Below, piece after piece: positions 49,352-58,473 of a DNA stretch of 64,000 bases. The stretch covers positions 124,001 to 188,000 of the forward strand of contig NZ_RQJP01000007.1 of assembly GCF_003858645.1 (NCBI RefSeq), written 5' to 3'. Numbering within the stretch: the stretch's first letter is position 1; each line of letters opens with the position of its first letter. Both the position numbers and the translations under genes were made by a program. Under the pieces are notes generated by a model that was given only the letters and a program-made list of their open reading frames with translations, was not told the DNA's origin and searched no databases. This DNA is from Larkinella knui. GTDB lineage: Bacteria > Bacteroidota > Bacteroidia > Cytophagales > Spirosomataceae.

Positions 49352-51973
49352 ATGCGAAACCCGAATCATCCCAAACCGCCCCGCTGGGCCGACCGGCTGC
49401 TTTCCTGGCTGGTGGCTCCGCACTTGCGCGAGGAGGTGCTGGGCGATCTGCACGAACGCTATCAGTTGCGGGTGCAGCGGCTGGGCGTGGCCAAAGCCCG
49501 GCAGCGGTATTGGCGGGATTCGCTGGCGTATGTGCGACCGGCTTTTATCAAACGAAAACCATCCGAATATCCCAATCCAACCCATTCCGCCATGATACGC
49601 AATCATTTCCTTATTGCTTTCCGCAACCTGATGGGCGGAAAAAGCTTCTCTATCATCAATATTGGTGGGCTGGCGGTTGGAATGGCCGGGGCCGCGCTGA
49701 TCGCCTTGTGGCTCCAGAACGAGAGTAGCTTTGACAAATTTCACGAACACCAGGACCGGCTTTACCAGGTCTATGGTTTGACGAATCCCGTTGGTGGAAC
49801 GCCTTATGCCATACCGGAAACGTCACAACCGCTGGCCCCGGCGTTGAAACAGAACTACCCGGAAGTTGAAGCCGTAACCCGGATTAAAGACATCGATAAA
49901 TTTCTGGTACGGGTTGATGGTCAAAGTTTTACCGGCATTCAGGGGGCTTTTGCGGACCCTTCTTTCCTGCACATGTTCAGTTTTCCGCTGGTGGCAGGCC
50001 CAAAAAACGGGCAGCTCACGACGATTTCCTCCATTGTTATTACCGAAAAATTGGCCCGGAAACTGTTCGGTACGACCGACGCTCTGAATAAAACCATCCG
50101 GCTCGACTCCGTCGATCACTTCGTGGTAACCGGTATTTTAAAGGATTTGCCGCCGAATACCCGCTTTACGTTTGAGTATCTCCTACCCTGGGAGTATTTG
50201 AAGAAGTTAGGAACCGGATGGAGCAATGAAGATTGGCTCAGCAACAATACGCCAACCTTTGTCTTGCTGAAACCGAATACCAACCAGGCCGCTTTCGATG
50301 CGAAAATCAAAGACCTGACCCAGCGGTATTCGGGGCGCAGGGATGTGTGGACTCATTTTCTTTTTCCGCTGAGGCAATGGCATTTATATGCTGATTTTGA
50401 AAACGGAAAACCGGTGGGCGGGCGCATCGAAACCGTCCGCGTGTTTGGCCTCATTGCCGCCTTTATCTTGTTGATTGCCTGTATCAATTTCATGAACCTG
50501 AGCACGGCCCGAAGCGAAAAACGGGCCAAAGAAATTGGCGTTCGGAAAGTGGCCGGCGCAGGTCGCGGGTCGTTGATCGGGCAGTTTATTACCGAAGCGT
50601 TTCTCACTGCCTGCCTGGCCGGAGCCATTGCCTTGTTGCTGGTTCAACTCGCCCTGCCGTCGTTCGATACGCTCATTAGCACGCAGCTTGCTATTCCTTA
50701 CCAGAACTTTTCGTTCTGGCTTTGGGCTGTTGGATTCGTCGTCCTGACCAGTTTGCTGGCGGGGAGTTATCCCGCTTTTTACCTCTCGTCCTTTCAACCG
50801 ATCGGCATTTTCACTAAGCAGTTCAAAAAAAGCCAGTTGGGGTTATCGCCCCGAAAAATACTGGTGGTGCTCCAGTTTACGTTTGCCATTGTTCTCGTTA
50901 TTGCGACGATCATTGTTCGCGATCAGATCCTGTATGCGCAGGAGCGGGACAAGGGCTACGCCAATAGTAATTTGATTCACGTCAATTTTGTCGGTGATAT
51001 TGAGAAAAATTATTCGCCGATCAAGCGGGAATTGATCCGTTCGGGGGCTGCGGTGTCCGTCACAAAAACCATGACCGACCTGACCAATGAAAGCTGGCGG
51101 ACCTGGGGGCTGCGGTGGCCGGGCGAAAATCCGAAAGATACCAACACGGCCATCACCCTCTTCAGTTCGGATGCCGATCTGGTCAAAACGGCGGGCATGA
51201 CGTTGATCGAAGGGCGTGACATCGACAGTTACCAGTATCCGGCAGACAGTTTCTCCGTGGTACTGAACGAAACCGCCGTCAAATTGATGGGCTTCAGGAA
51301 TCCGATCGGGCAAACCATTTCCAACCGGGATCGATCGATTACGTGGCGCGTAGTGGGCGTTGTCAAAGATTACATTGTGGGTTCGCCCTACGAAAAAATA
51401 CCGCCTATCGTCATCGAAGGTCCGGGGGCGTGGTTCAACACGATGCATATCAAGTTCAATCCTGCGAATTCGACGGCGGACAATCTGGCGAAAGCCGAGC
51501 CGATTTTTAAAAAATATAACCCGGCGTATCCCTTTGATTTCCAGTTCGTCGACCAGGAATACGCCCGAAAGTTCGACCATGAACAACGGACCAAAACCCT
51601 GGCGGGTCTTTTTGCCGCTCTGGCCATCTTCATTTCCTGCCTGGGTTTGTTCGGTCTGGCGTCGTTTGTGGCCGAACAGCGGACCAAAGAGATTGGCGTG
51701 CGGAAAGTGCTGGGCGCTTCGGTCTTCAACCTCTGGCGTTTGTTATCCAAAGACTTCGTCATTCTGGTCATTATCGCCTTCGGAATCGCTACGCCGGTGG
51801 CCTACTATTTCCTGCATACCTGGCTTCAGAAATACGAATACCGCACGGAAATTTCCTGGTGGATTTTTGCCGTTTCCGGCGCGGGGGCGTTAGTGATTAC
51901 GTTGCTGACGGTCAGCTTTCAGAGCATCAAAGCGGCTTTAATGAACCCGGTGAAGAGTCTGCGGAGCGAGTGA
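49352..51973 (+). CDS. FtsX-like ABC permease with prefix domain, array copy 4
   Basis: An 873-residue protein. The prefix domain (1-72) is again nearly identical in DNA to copies 2 and 3 from RWADRLLSWLVAPHLREEVL onward, but the first residues (MRNPNHPKP) are its own. FtsX 1 (SEKRAKEIGVRKVAGAGRGS) and the second half (AEQRTKEIGVRKVLGASVFN, LLSKDFVILV, YEYRTEISWW) are closest to copy 1. It ends MNPVKSLRSE like copy 3. Spacing to copy 3 is 83 bases. It closes the array at a long-stem hairpin. Confidence 0.92.
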   Translation: MRNPNHPKPPRWADRLLSWLVAPHLREEVLGDLHERYQLRVQRLGVAKARQRYWRDSLAYVRPAFIKRKPSEYPNPTHSAMIRNHFLIAFRNLMGGKSFSIINIGGLAVGMAGAALIALWLQNESSFDKFHEHQDRLYQVYGLTNPVGGTPYAIPETSQPLAPALKQNYPEVEAVTRIKDIDKFLVRVDGQSFTGIQGAFADPSFLHMFSFPLVAGPKNGQLTTISSIVITEKLARKLFGTTDALNKTIRLDSVDHFVVTGILKDLPPNTRFTFEYLLPWEYLKKLGTGWSNEDWLSNNTPTFVLLKPNTNQAAFDAKIKDLTQRYSGRRDVWTHFLFPLRQWHLYADFENGKPVGGRIETVRVFGLIAAFILLIACINFMNLSTARSEKRAKEIGVRKVAGAGRGSLIGQFITEAFLTACLAGAIALLLVQLALPSFDTLISTQLAIPYQNFSFWLWAVGFVVLTSLLAGSYPAFYLSSFQPIGIFTKQFKKSQLGLSPRKILVVLQFTFAIVLVIATIIVRDQILYAQERDKGYANSNLIHVNFVGDIEKNYSPIKRELIRSGAAVSVTKTMTDLTNESWRTWGLRWPGENPKDTNTAITLFSSDADLVKTAGMTLIEGRDIDSYQYPADSFSVVLNETAVKLMGFRNPIGQTISNRDRSITWRVVGVVKDYIVGSPYEKIPPIVIEGPGAWFNTMHIKFNPANSTADNLAKAEPIFKKYNPAYPFDFQFVDQEYARKFDHEQRTKTLAGLFAALAIFISCLGLFGLASFVAEQRTKEIGVRKVLGASVFNLWRLLSKDFVILVIIAFGIATPVAYYFLHTWLQKYEYRTEISWWIFAVSGAGALVITLLTVSFQSIKAALMNPVKSLRSE

Positions 51974-51977
51974 CAAT

Positions 51978-52067
51978 GATGGGAACGCGGATGGAACAGA
52001 TCGGACGGATCAAAACGGATTTTAATCGGTGTGCATCCGTCCAATCCGTTCCATCCGCGTTCCCATC
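51978..52067. terminator. 33-bp hairpin between convergent permease 4 and MscS genes
   Basis: Arms 51978-52010 and 52035-52067 pair over 33 bases with two mismatches around a 24-base loop. The sequence starts GATGGGAACGCGGATGGAAC, the same word as in 40302-40381. It occupies the whole 96-base spacer between two convergent stop codons, so it can end transcription from both sides. Confidence 0.8.
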
Positions 52068-52069
52068 CA

Positions 52070-54457
52070 TTACATCATTTTAATTCCGGCTTCCTTAAAC
52101 CGTCGGTATAGATTCAGCAGAACTTCGCTTCGGAACTGATCTTCCTTGTTCACCGAATTGATCCAGACCCGCACTTTTAATTCGATGGAATCCGCAGAGA
52201 TGGTCGATAAGAAAATCTCGGGTTGCATACGCTTGACGGTAGTCGGGTGTTTCGTTATTTCTTCTTTCACGAGCTTTTTTAAATCGCTCAGTTCGTGTTC
52301 GGTATCGGCCTTTATTGTGAGTTCAATTCGTTTGGCTTTGTGGTTGATGGTCCAGTTAATGACCTGACCCGAGAGCAGATCACCGTTGGGAATAATGACT
52401 TCCGATCCTTCGGTCGTCAGCAACCGGCTCGAACGAATACCGATGTTTTTAACGCGTCCTTTTTTATTCGTAATCTCGATAAAATCACCGATCTGGAAGG
52501 GTTTGTCGAAGATGAGGATAATGCCGGAGACGAAATTATTGACGATATTCTGAAGTCCTAATCCAATGCCAACGCCCAGTGCCCCAACAATAACCGTCAC
52601 CTTATCCAGCCCGATTCCGGACGCCACAACCGCAAATAAAATACCGCCGATCAGCATAATAAGCCGGATGATTACCAGCCGTGAATCGGCATTGCTGATG
52701 CTTCCACCGATTTCGTCGTCGGTTTCGCCGAAGAAATAACCGATGTATTTTCGCAAGGCTCCCGATACATACAAAACCAGGAAAAACAGAACAATATTTC
52801 CCCAGGTAAACTGGGTGCTGCCCACGCTCCGTTCCAGCGTTAAAAAGTGTTCGATGGCGGTATAAGCCGCATTATAAACGTATAAATTATTGGTGAAAAT
52901 GATCAGCCAGGCGATGACCGCAATGACGCTCAGCAGCCGGTGCAGGCCGACTTCCAGCTTCGCATAATTAAACCGCGACGTAATTCCTGCGGACAGTTTG
53001 CTGCTCACTACCTGCAGGGCAAACGCTTCGTTAATGATCTGAATCAACGTAAAAAGGCCAACAGCCTGGGTTAATCCATAAATCGATGCGGTGGTAAAAA
53101 TCTTCGCCAGACTAATCCGGCCAACGATATTACAGAATACCGCCAGAAAATTGAGGATAATATAGAGAATGGAAACCTGTTTTATAAACCCCGTCAGTGC
53201 CAGAATCTTTCGGATATGAAACAGAAATAAAAAGCCGAAAACGATGGATACCGCGTTGAGAATGAGCAGCCAGAGCCGGAAGAAAAGACCGGGATCGATA
53301 ATTGACGACCGGGTGATAATGACCAGGATATAAAGCGTAACGATGGCGAGCCAATACAGGAAAAGCTTCCGGGACCAGCTCCGGTAAAAAAGGCCGGTCA
53401 GGGCCAGCAATAAAATAAATTGCATCAGCTCGACGTAAACTGCCGGCGGGCGCAGATCGAAGAACGGAGCGAAGTTGAACACGACAACCAGCATCGCAAA
53501 GATGGGGAAGGGGCGGAGGTACCGTATTTTTAAGTCATTCAGCGCTTCCTGCCGGTTTCCGTGGCGATTGATAACCGCAAAACTTCGGTATACCCAGGCA
53601 AAAAAAGCCGCCCCGATTACCACCATATAAATCCAGTTACCCGCACTTCGGTTGAAATAATACGCCAGCATATCGCGCTGCCCTTCATACGATTGTCTGA
53701 CTAAATTATCCAGATGCTCGTCGGAACCCGCACTTTTCGGAATCGCCCAGATAAACTCCGTTTCTTTACCGGTTATCTTGACGTTAAACTCCCGGATTCG
53801 CTCATTAACTACGTTGGTTAAGTCGGCCGTTTCAAAATAACTGTTGGAAACCGAAGCCTGTAATTTGTTGATACGGATCAGGTTTTGATTGGTCGATTCG
53901 CTGGCCTGAACCCACTGTTGTCGCAATTCTTTCAACGAATTAAAATACAGAACCCGGTAGCTGCTGTCGGCGGGTAAAACAAGTACCGAGTCGCGGGCCA
54001 GCGAAATAAGTGCTCCGTTCATCCCGGATAAATCTTTTTCATACGCCGAAAGCGTCTGTCGCCAGGCCTTCAGTTGGGTCTGTACGTCATTGAGCAATAC
54101 CTGGAACATGAGCATGTTTTTCATGTCATGCACCTTGCGATACAGCAGCAGATTGGTCCGGATGGCTTTCAGGTAAGACTGGGCTTCCGGCAGATTTTCT
54201 TCGATTTGCCAGGTGTTGTATCCCCGCCGGGTGCGGTTGGTGATGTCATTCAAAACCGTATGCCCTTTTTCAAGGCGGGCAATAATGCTGTCGGCCGGAA
54301 TACCGGGTTGCGGGATGATGGGCAGGCTATCGACCGGGCTAGTTTTGGCGATTTTCTGGGCGTGCAGGGAGCCGTTTACAAAACAGAGAAATAGAATGAA
54401 AAAGAAGAGTGACTTTGTAAATAATCGAAACGTTGAAAAGCAGTTTTTTAGAATCAT
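52070..54457 (-). CDS. MscS-family mechanosensitive channel, large form
   Basis: A 795-residue channel. A signal peptide or first helix (FFILFLCFVNGSLHAQ) leads to a periplasmic helical domain of about 230 residues, then about ten membrane segments. The MscS pore region is visible near residues 600-645 as VIVGALGVGIGLGLQNIVNN followed by FVSGIILIFDKPFQIGDFIE, and the C-terminal vestibule by VIIPNGDLLSGQVINWT. It belongs with the long MscK/MscM-like channels that vent solutes on osmotic downshock. It is a single gene. Confidence 0.92.
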   Translation of the reverse strand: MILKNCFSTFRLFTKSLFFFILFLCFVNGSLHAQKIAKTSPVDSLPIIPQPGIPADSIIARLEKGHTVLNDITNRTRRGYNTWQIEENLPEAQSYLKAIRTNLLLYRKVHDMKNMLMFQVLLNDVQTQLKAWRQTLSAYEKDLSGMNGALISLARDSVLVLPADSSYRVLYFNSLKELRQQWVQASESTNQNLIRINKLQASVSNSYFETADLTNVVNERIREFNVKITGKETEFIWAIPKSAGSDEHLDNLVRQSYEGQRDMLAYYFNRSAGNWIYMVVIGAAFFAWVYRSFAVINRHGNRQEALNDLKIRYLRPFPIFAMLVVVFNFAPFFDLRPPAVYVELMQFILLLALTGLFYRSWSRKLFLYWLAIVTLYILVIITRSSIIDPGLFFRLWLLILNAVSIVFGFLFLFHIRKILALTGFIKQVSILYIILNFLAVFCNIVGRISLAKIFTTASIYGLTQAVGLFTLIQIINEAFALQVVSSKLSAGITSRFNYAKLEVGLHRLLSVIAVIAWLIIFTNNLYVYNAAYTAIEHFLTLERSVGSTQFTWGNIVLFFLVLYVSGALRKYIGYFFGETDDEIGGSISNADSRLVIIRLIMLIGGILFAVVASGIGLDKVTVIVGALGVGIGLGLQNIVNNFVSGIILIFDKPFQIGDFIEITNKKGRVKNIGIRSSRLLTTEGSEVIIPNGDLLSGQVINWTINHKAKRIELTIKADTEHELSDLKKLVKEEITKHPTTVKRMQPEIFLSTISADSIELKVRVWINSVNKEDQFRSEVLLNLYRRFKEAGIKMM

Positions 54458-54643
54458 CGTATCTGGTTTTGGTTAGACTCTTTCTTTCCAGGAGTGTCAT
54501 ACCTTTAAAATAATACGATCAGGATTCCTAAATTGTTGTCATTCCGGGATGCTTTCAACCCAGCGGACCCGGCAACGGCCCCTTTTTTGTCAGCCCAAAT
54601 GGCGGAAATATGATCCGTATTGCGGTTTTTTGGAGGTTTATAC

Positions 54644-54669
54644 AAAAAAAGCCCCTTGATGAAAGGGGC
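54644..54669 (-). terminator. Intrinsic terminator of the KAS-III gene
   Basis: Read on the minus strand, GCCCCTT pairs with AAGGGGC around a 5-base loop (54651-54669) and is followed by seven T residues (54644-54650). It lies about 30 bases after the stop codon of the KAS-III gene. The remaining bases of the 242-base gap up to 54457 hold nothing I recognise. Confidence 0.9.
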
Positions 54670-54699
54670 CTGGAACTCACTTGTTCAGGTTTAGAAAGC

Positions 54700-55803
54700 T
54701 CAGGCAATTCGGGTAATAAATGCACCCCGTTCGGGACCGGCACCCACGACGGAAATGCAGATTTCATCCCCGGTTCTGGCCACTCCGCTCGTCATGTCGT
54801 CGTGCAGGAGCTTTAAGGTGCTGGTGGCAACCAGATTACCGTACGTCTCCACATTGACGCCAAACTTGGAGCGCGGGATGGCATTGGTTTCGATCAGGTG
54901 GTTTAGAAAACCGTTGGTCAGCACCGGGCTGGCCTGGTGCGTATAAATTTTTCGGACATCCGTCAGGTAGTTGGGGCGGTTTTGGAGCAGCGTTTGGTGA
55001 TTCAACCGCATGCCTTTCATGTAGTATTCCTTCACGCGGTCGCCCGCCATGCCGAAACAGGATAATTCTTCGGAATGGTCCTGGCCCGGCGGATTCAGCG
55101 CCCCTCCGCCCATGTAATGAATCAGCGGATCATCAAAACCGCCCTCGGTCCCGAACGCCAACGAATCGCGGGAATAGAAGGCCAGCCCACCCCGGTAGCC
55201 ATTTTTGCGTAGCACGACGGCCGACGCACCGTCCGAAAAAAGCGCGGCCGACATCCACAGCGATCGTCCCAGTGGATGCACCGGGTTCTGTTTGTAGAGC
55301 GACGTCCGGGTGTAGAGGCTGCTCAGGCTGTAGGCAATAATCAGGATATTTTCGGCCGACAGCTGGGTGGCGAGTTGCATGGCCCGCGCCATTCCCGCGC
55401 ACCCCGCGCCCAGTTGAACCGGCACCACCGAATCCGGAATCCGCAGGCACTTTAGAAAATAAAACGCATCCTGATCCAGCAGAACCTGATAAGGCGAGCA
55501 CGTAACGATCAGGACGGCGTCGATCTGGCGGGCCGAAAGCTGGGCGTTGGCCAGGGCTTCCCGGGCCACCTGCGTAACCACTTCCTGATTTTGAAACACC
55601 TCGGGTGCCCAGCTTTTCGACCGCACGCCCAGGACTTTTTCCACCATCGGACCGTCCAGGTATTTCGAAGAATCTTTGCGGTCGGGGACCTGAAACGATT
55701 CGGCCCACTCGGCGATGGGTGTCGGGTCGGCGACGTAACTGCTCAAACCGGCGATAACCCGTTGAACGGGCCGCACCGGTGGATGAGAAGGTAAAGTTGA
55801 CAT
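54700..55803 (-). CDS. 3-oxoacyl-ACP synthase III family (FabH-like) enzyme
   Basis: A 367-residue thiolase-fold condensing enzyme with the KAS-III triad: Cys135 (LGAGCAGMARAM), His289 (IYTHQASPVL) and Asn323 (VETYGNLVATST). The length exceeds the 310 to 330 residues of housekeeping FabH, and the acyl-binding surroundings differ, so it is more likely a specialised starter-unit or head-to-head condensing enzyme than the fatty-acid primer. No acyl carrier protein or other synthase lies nearby. It follows the permease gene on the same strand after a 231-base gap and has its own terminator. Confidence 0.87.
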   Translation of the reverse strand: MSTLPSHPPVRPVQRVIAGLSSYVADPTPIAEWAESFQVPDRKDSSKYLDGPMVEKVLGVRSKSWAPEVFQNQEVVTQVAREALANAQLSARQIDAVLIVTCSPYQVLLDQDAFYFLKCLRIPDSVVPVQLGAGCAGMARAMQLATQLSAENILIIAYSLSSLYTRTSLYKQNPVHPLGRSLWMSAALFSDGASAVVLRKNGYRGGLAFYSRDSLAFGTEGGFDDPLIHYMGGGALNPPGQDHSEELSCFGMAGDRVKEYYMKGMRLNHQTLLQNRPNYLTDVRKIYTHQASPVLTNGFLNHLIETNAIPRSKFGVNVETYGNLVATSTLKLLHDDMTSGVARTGDEICISVVGAGPERGAFITRIA

Positions 55804-56003
55804 TAGTACGTTGTTTTTCGTGGGAAGAAAGCCGGGGCGGGTTGTCCGGTTTTTTCTTCAACCGTGAAATAACAACAGGATTTTACCAGGGTCAGCTGGT
55901 TTTATGCAGGCCGTTTCATTGTTTATCCGAACGGCCTGAAATCGGCTTTAAAAAATGGAACGGTTGTCGGTTTTACGAGCGGTTTCGAGATTCTGTCGTA
56001 CTT

Positions 56004-56029
56004 CAATCCGCCTAATCCGCGTTCCCATC
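56004..56029. repeat. Solitary arm of the GGGAACGCGGAT repeat family
   Basis: The bases CAATCCGCCTAATCCGCGTT followed by CCCAT match the right arm of the elements at 40302-40381 and 51978-52067. No partner arm is found in the gap 55804-56034. It lies just after the stop codon of the amino-acid permease gene and looks like a decayed copy. Confidence 0.55.
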
Positions 56030-56034
56030 TAATT

Positions 56035-57396
56035 TCACCCCGGCTTCTGCCGGTGCCAGAACGCATAAAACGGAACGCCGGTGGCAATCAGTCCCAGCCC
56101 CATGAACGCTTCGCGGGGCTGCTCAATGAGTGTAATCACCACCAGCGTGAGACAGAACAAACAGAAAACGACCGGCAAAACCGGGTAGCCAATCACCCGA
56201 TACGGGCGCGGCAAATCCGGGTGCGAACGCCGGTAGAGCATGACCCCGAACGCCGTTGCGCCGTAGAAAATGAACGAAGCAAACACCAGCATGTCTGTCA
56301 ATTGGTCAAATGTGCCCGACCAAACCAGCGCCACCGACCAAACCGCCTGCCAGACAATCGATACCGAGGGCGACTGATAGGCGGGATGAATCCGGGCCAC
56401 CGAGCGAAAAAACAGCCCGTCGCGGGCCATGGCGTAATAAATCCGGGCCGAAGTCAGAATGGTGCTGTTCGTCGCGTTGAACGTCGTGCATAAAATCAGC
56501 ACCGATACCAGCGTGGCCCCGGTCGCTCCGCTTACCCGGCGAATGACCTCGACGGCGGCAATCCGGTTGGGCGTTTTGCCGAGTGCGATCAGGTCTTCAA
56601 TCGGCATGACGTAGGTATACATCACATTAAGCAGCAGGTACAACCCCATCACGAACAGGGTTCCAATCCCGAGCGCCAGCGGCAGATTCCGTTGCGGATT
56701 CTTGATTTCTTCCCCAATGAACGCGATATTGTTCCAGCCATCGTAGCCCCAGAAAGCGCCCAGCGAAGCGATGAACATCGCTTTCACCAGCACCATGCCG
56801 TCGATGGCCCCGGCGTCGAAGGCTGCGCTGTTGTGACTCAGGTTGGTGAAACTACCCAGCGGAGAGCTGAAGCCCGTGACCGCTAAACCGATAATGGTTA
56901 CTAAGATCGCGCACGTCAGCACCCAGCTGATGCCGCCCGCAAACCGGATGCCCCGGTAATTGACCAGACTGAGGATGATAATGAGCACCGAAGCGATTCC
57001 TTTTGTCTGAAAACCCGTTTCATCGGCCAGTGAAAGCAGACCCACCAGCGACTGGGCAAAAATGTAGGCTAAGGCCGAAATGGATGCCGTTCGCACCACC
57101 ATAAAATTGCTCCAGCCGTAGAGAAAAGCAAAAAATCGGTTGTAGACTTTCTGGTAATAGACGTACTCGCCCCCCGATTGCGGAAACATCCCCGCCATTT
57201 CGGCATTGGTCAGCGCCCCGGCCAGACTCACCAGCCCGGCCAGCAGCCAGCAAAGCAGAATCAGACCCGGCGACTGCAGGGCGTCGGCCATAGGGGCAAT
57301 TTTCTTGAAGACGCCGGATCCGACCATGATGCTGACAACCAGAATGATGGCCGAAGGCAGGCTCAGAACGCGGGCGAGTTTGGTCACTGGTTTCAT
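56035..57396 (-). CDS. APC-superfamily amino-acid permease
   Basis: A 453-residue inner-membrane transporter with about 12 membrane segments. The APC start is typical: SAIILVVSIMVGSGVFKKIAP (first helix with the broken GSGVF substrate site), then AEMAGMFPQSGGEYVYYQKV, and FWGYDGWNNIAFIGEEIKNP. It most resembles amino-acid/polyamine antiporter-like proteins of the LAT type. It starts 3 bases after the dipeptide epimerase gene and is clearly in one operon with it and the DUF1611 gene, so it probably imports the amino acid or peptide that the two enzymes process. Confidence 0.9.
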   Translation of the reverse strand: MKPVTKLARVLSLPSAIILVVSIMVGSGVFKKIAPMADALQSPGLILLCWLLAGLVSLAGALTNAEMAGMFPQSGGEYVYYQKVYNRFFAFLYGWSNFMVVRTASISALAYIFAQSLVGLLSLADETGFQTKGIASVLIIILSLVNYRGIRFAGGISWVLTCAILVTIIGLAVTGFSSPLGSFTNLSHNSAAFDAGAIDGMVLVKAMFIASLGAFWGYDGWNNIAFIGEEIKNPQRNLPLALGIGTLFVMGLYLLLNVMYTYVMPIEDLIALGKTPNRIAAVEVIRRVSGATGATLVSVLILCTTFNATNSTILTSARIYYAMARDGLFFRSVARIHPAYQSPSVSIVWQAVWSVALVWSGTFDQLTDMLVFASFIFYGATAFGVMLYRRSHPDLPRPYRVIGYPVLPVVFCLFCLTLVVITLIEQPREAFMGLGLIATGVPFYAFWHRQKPG

Positions 57397-57399
57397 CGG

Positions 57400-58473
57400 C
57401 TACAGGGACGAATCCGTTAATCCCAGGCCGGGCATTCCGGTCGGTCGCATCAACCCGTTTTCAATCACAAAACCGCCTTTTACAACATCTTCGGCGAGGT
57501 CGAGGCTGCCGTCCAGGTCGATATACCGGGTGTTCGGGCAGGCAAAAGCCGCATGCAAAGCCGCCGTGATGCTGATGATGCTTTCGTCGTTGCAGCCCCA
57601 GAACAGCTCGATCTGACTCAGTCGGGCCACGGTTGCAATGTCAAACGCACCCCGAATACCGCCACATTTCATGAGCTTGATGTTAAAAATGCCGAATGGG
57701 TACGGATCCTGCGCCAGTTTTAAAGCCGCTTCGCCCCCTTTCAGCGACTCGTCGGCGGCCAGCCGTTGACGAAGCGCCAACGGCAACGACCGCAGTTCTT
57801 CTTCGGTACCCACCGCCATCGGCTGTTCAATCAGTTCAACGTTGGCGTCGTCGGTCTGGCCGATGAACTGGGTCAACTGATCCAGGGTATAGCCCTGGTT
57901 GGCGTCGACGCGCAGCACCAGGTCGGGGCCAAACTGCTCGCGGAGCTTCCGAATCCGGCCAATGTCTTCGGCTACATCCAGCCCGGTTTTTACTTTTAAA
58001 ACCTGAAACCCCTGTTGAACGTACTCCCGGGCGGCTTCCAGTGTTTCGGCAATCGGCATAATGCCAATCGTGATCGAAGTAGGCAGAGCCGTTACTTTCT
58101 GGCCGTAAAACGCAACCACCGGAATGCCCAGAAACTGCCCCAGGGCGTCGTGGAGGGCAATATCAAAAGCTGCCAGCGTGCCGGGAAGATCCGGAAACTG
58201 CTGGCGGGCTTCGTCGATCAACTGAAAGGTATGGCGAATGTCGCGACCCACAAACCGGGCGATGGCATCGCTTTGCAGATTGGCGAACGCTTGATCCGGC
58301 GACTCACCGACCACTTCCGGCGACGGATTGGCGGCTCCCAACCCGATGATTCCATTGACCAGTTCGACAGCCAGAAAAATATTTTCGACGGTGGAAATGG
58401 TCTGGTAGGCGATGGTATACGGCCAGGTCAGGGCCAGATCCCGGCGGTAGGCCCGGATGGATTTAATCAGCAT
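57400..58473 (-). CDS. Dipeptide epimerase of the enolase superfamily
   Basis: A 357-residue enzyme with the muconate-lactonizing/L-Ala-D/L-Glu epimerase pattern: the base pair K160-x-K162 (LKVKTG), metal ligands D190 (RVDANQG), E216 (IEQPM) and D241 (ADESLKG), and the opposite lysine near 266 in NIKLMKCGG. The last strand has DLDGSLDLAED. Family members epimerise L-Ala-D-Glu from murein turnover or related N-substituted amino acids. It overlaps the DUF1611 gene by 11 bases and is followed by the amino-acid permease after 3 bases. A role in D-glutamate or muropeptide use is inferred from context. Confidence 0.92.
   Translation of the reverse strand: MLIKSIRAYRRDLALTWPYTIAYQTISTVENIFLAVELVNGIIGLGAANPSPEVVGESPDQAFANLQSDAIARFVGRDIRHTFQLIDEARQQFPDLPGTLAAFDIALHDALGQFLGIPVVAFYGQKVTALPTSITIGIMPIAETLEAAREYVQQGFQVLKVKTGLDVAEDIGRIRKLREQFGPDLVLRVDANQGYTLDQLTQFIGQTDDANVELIEQPMAVGTEEELRSLPLALRQRLAADESLKGGEAALKLAQDPYPFGIFNIKLMKCGGIRGAFDIATVARLSQIELFWGCNDESIISITAALHAAFACPNTRYIDLDGSLDLAEDVVKGGFVIENGLMRPTGMPGLGLTDSSL

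Noticed and set aside
41050-51973. Possible complete MacAB-TolC type efflux operon
   Set aside because: No membrane-fusion protein, ATPase or outer-membrane channel gene is present; only permeases and PadR are found.
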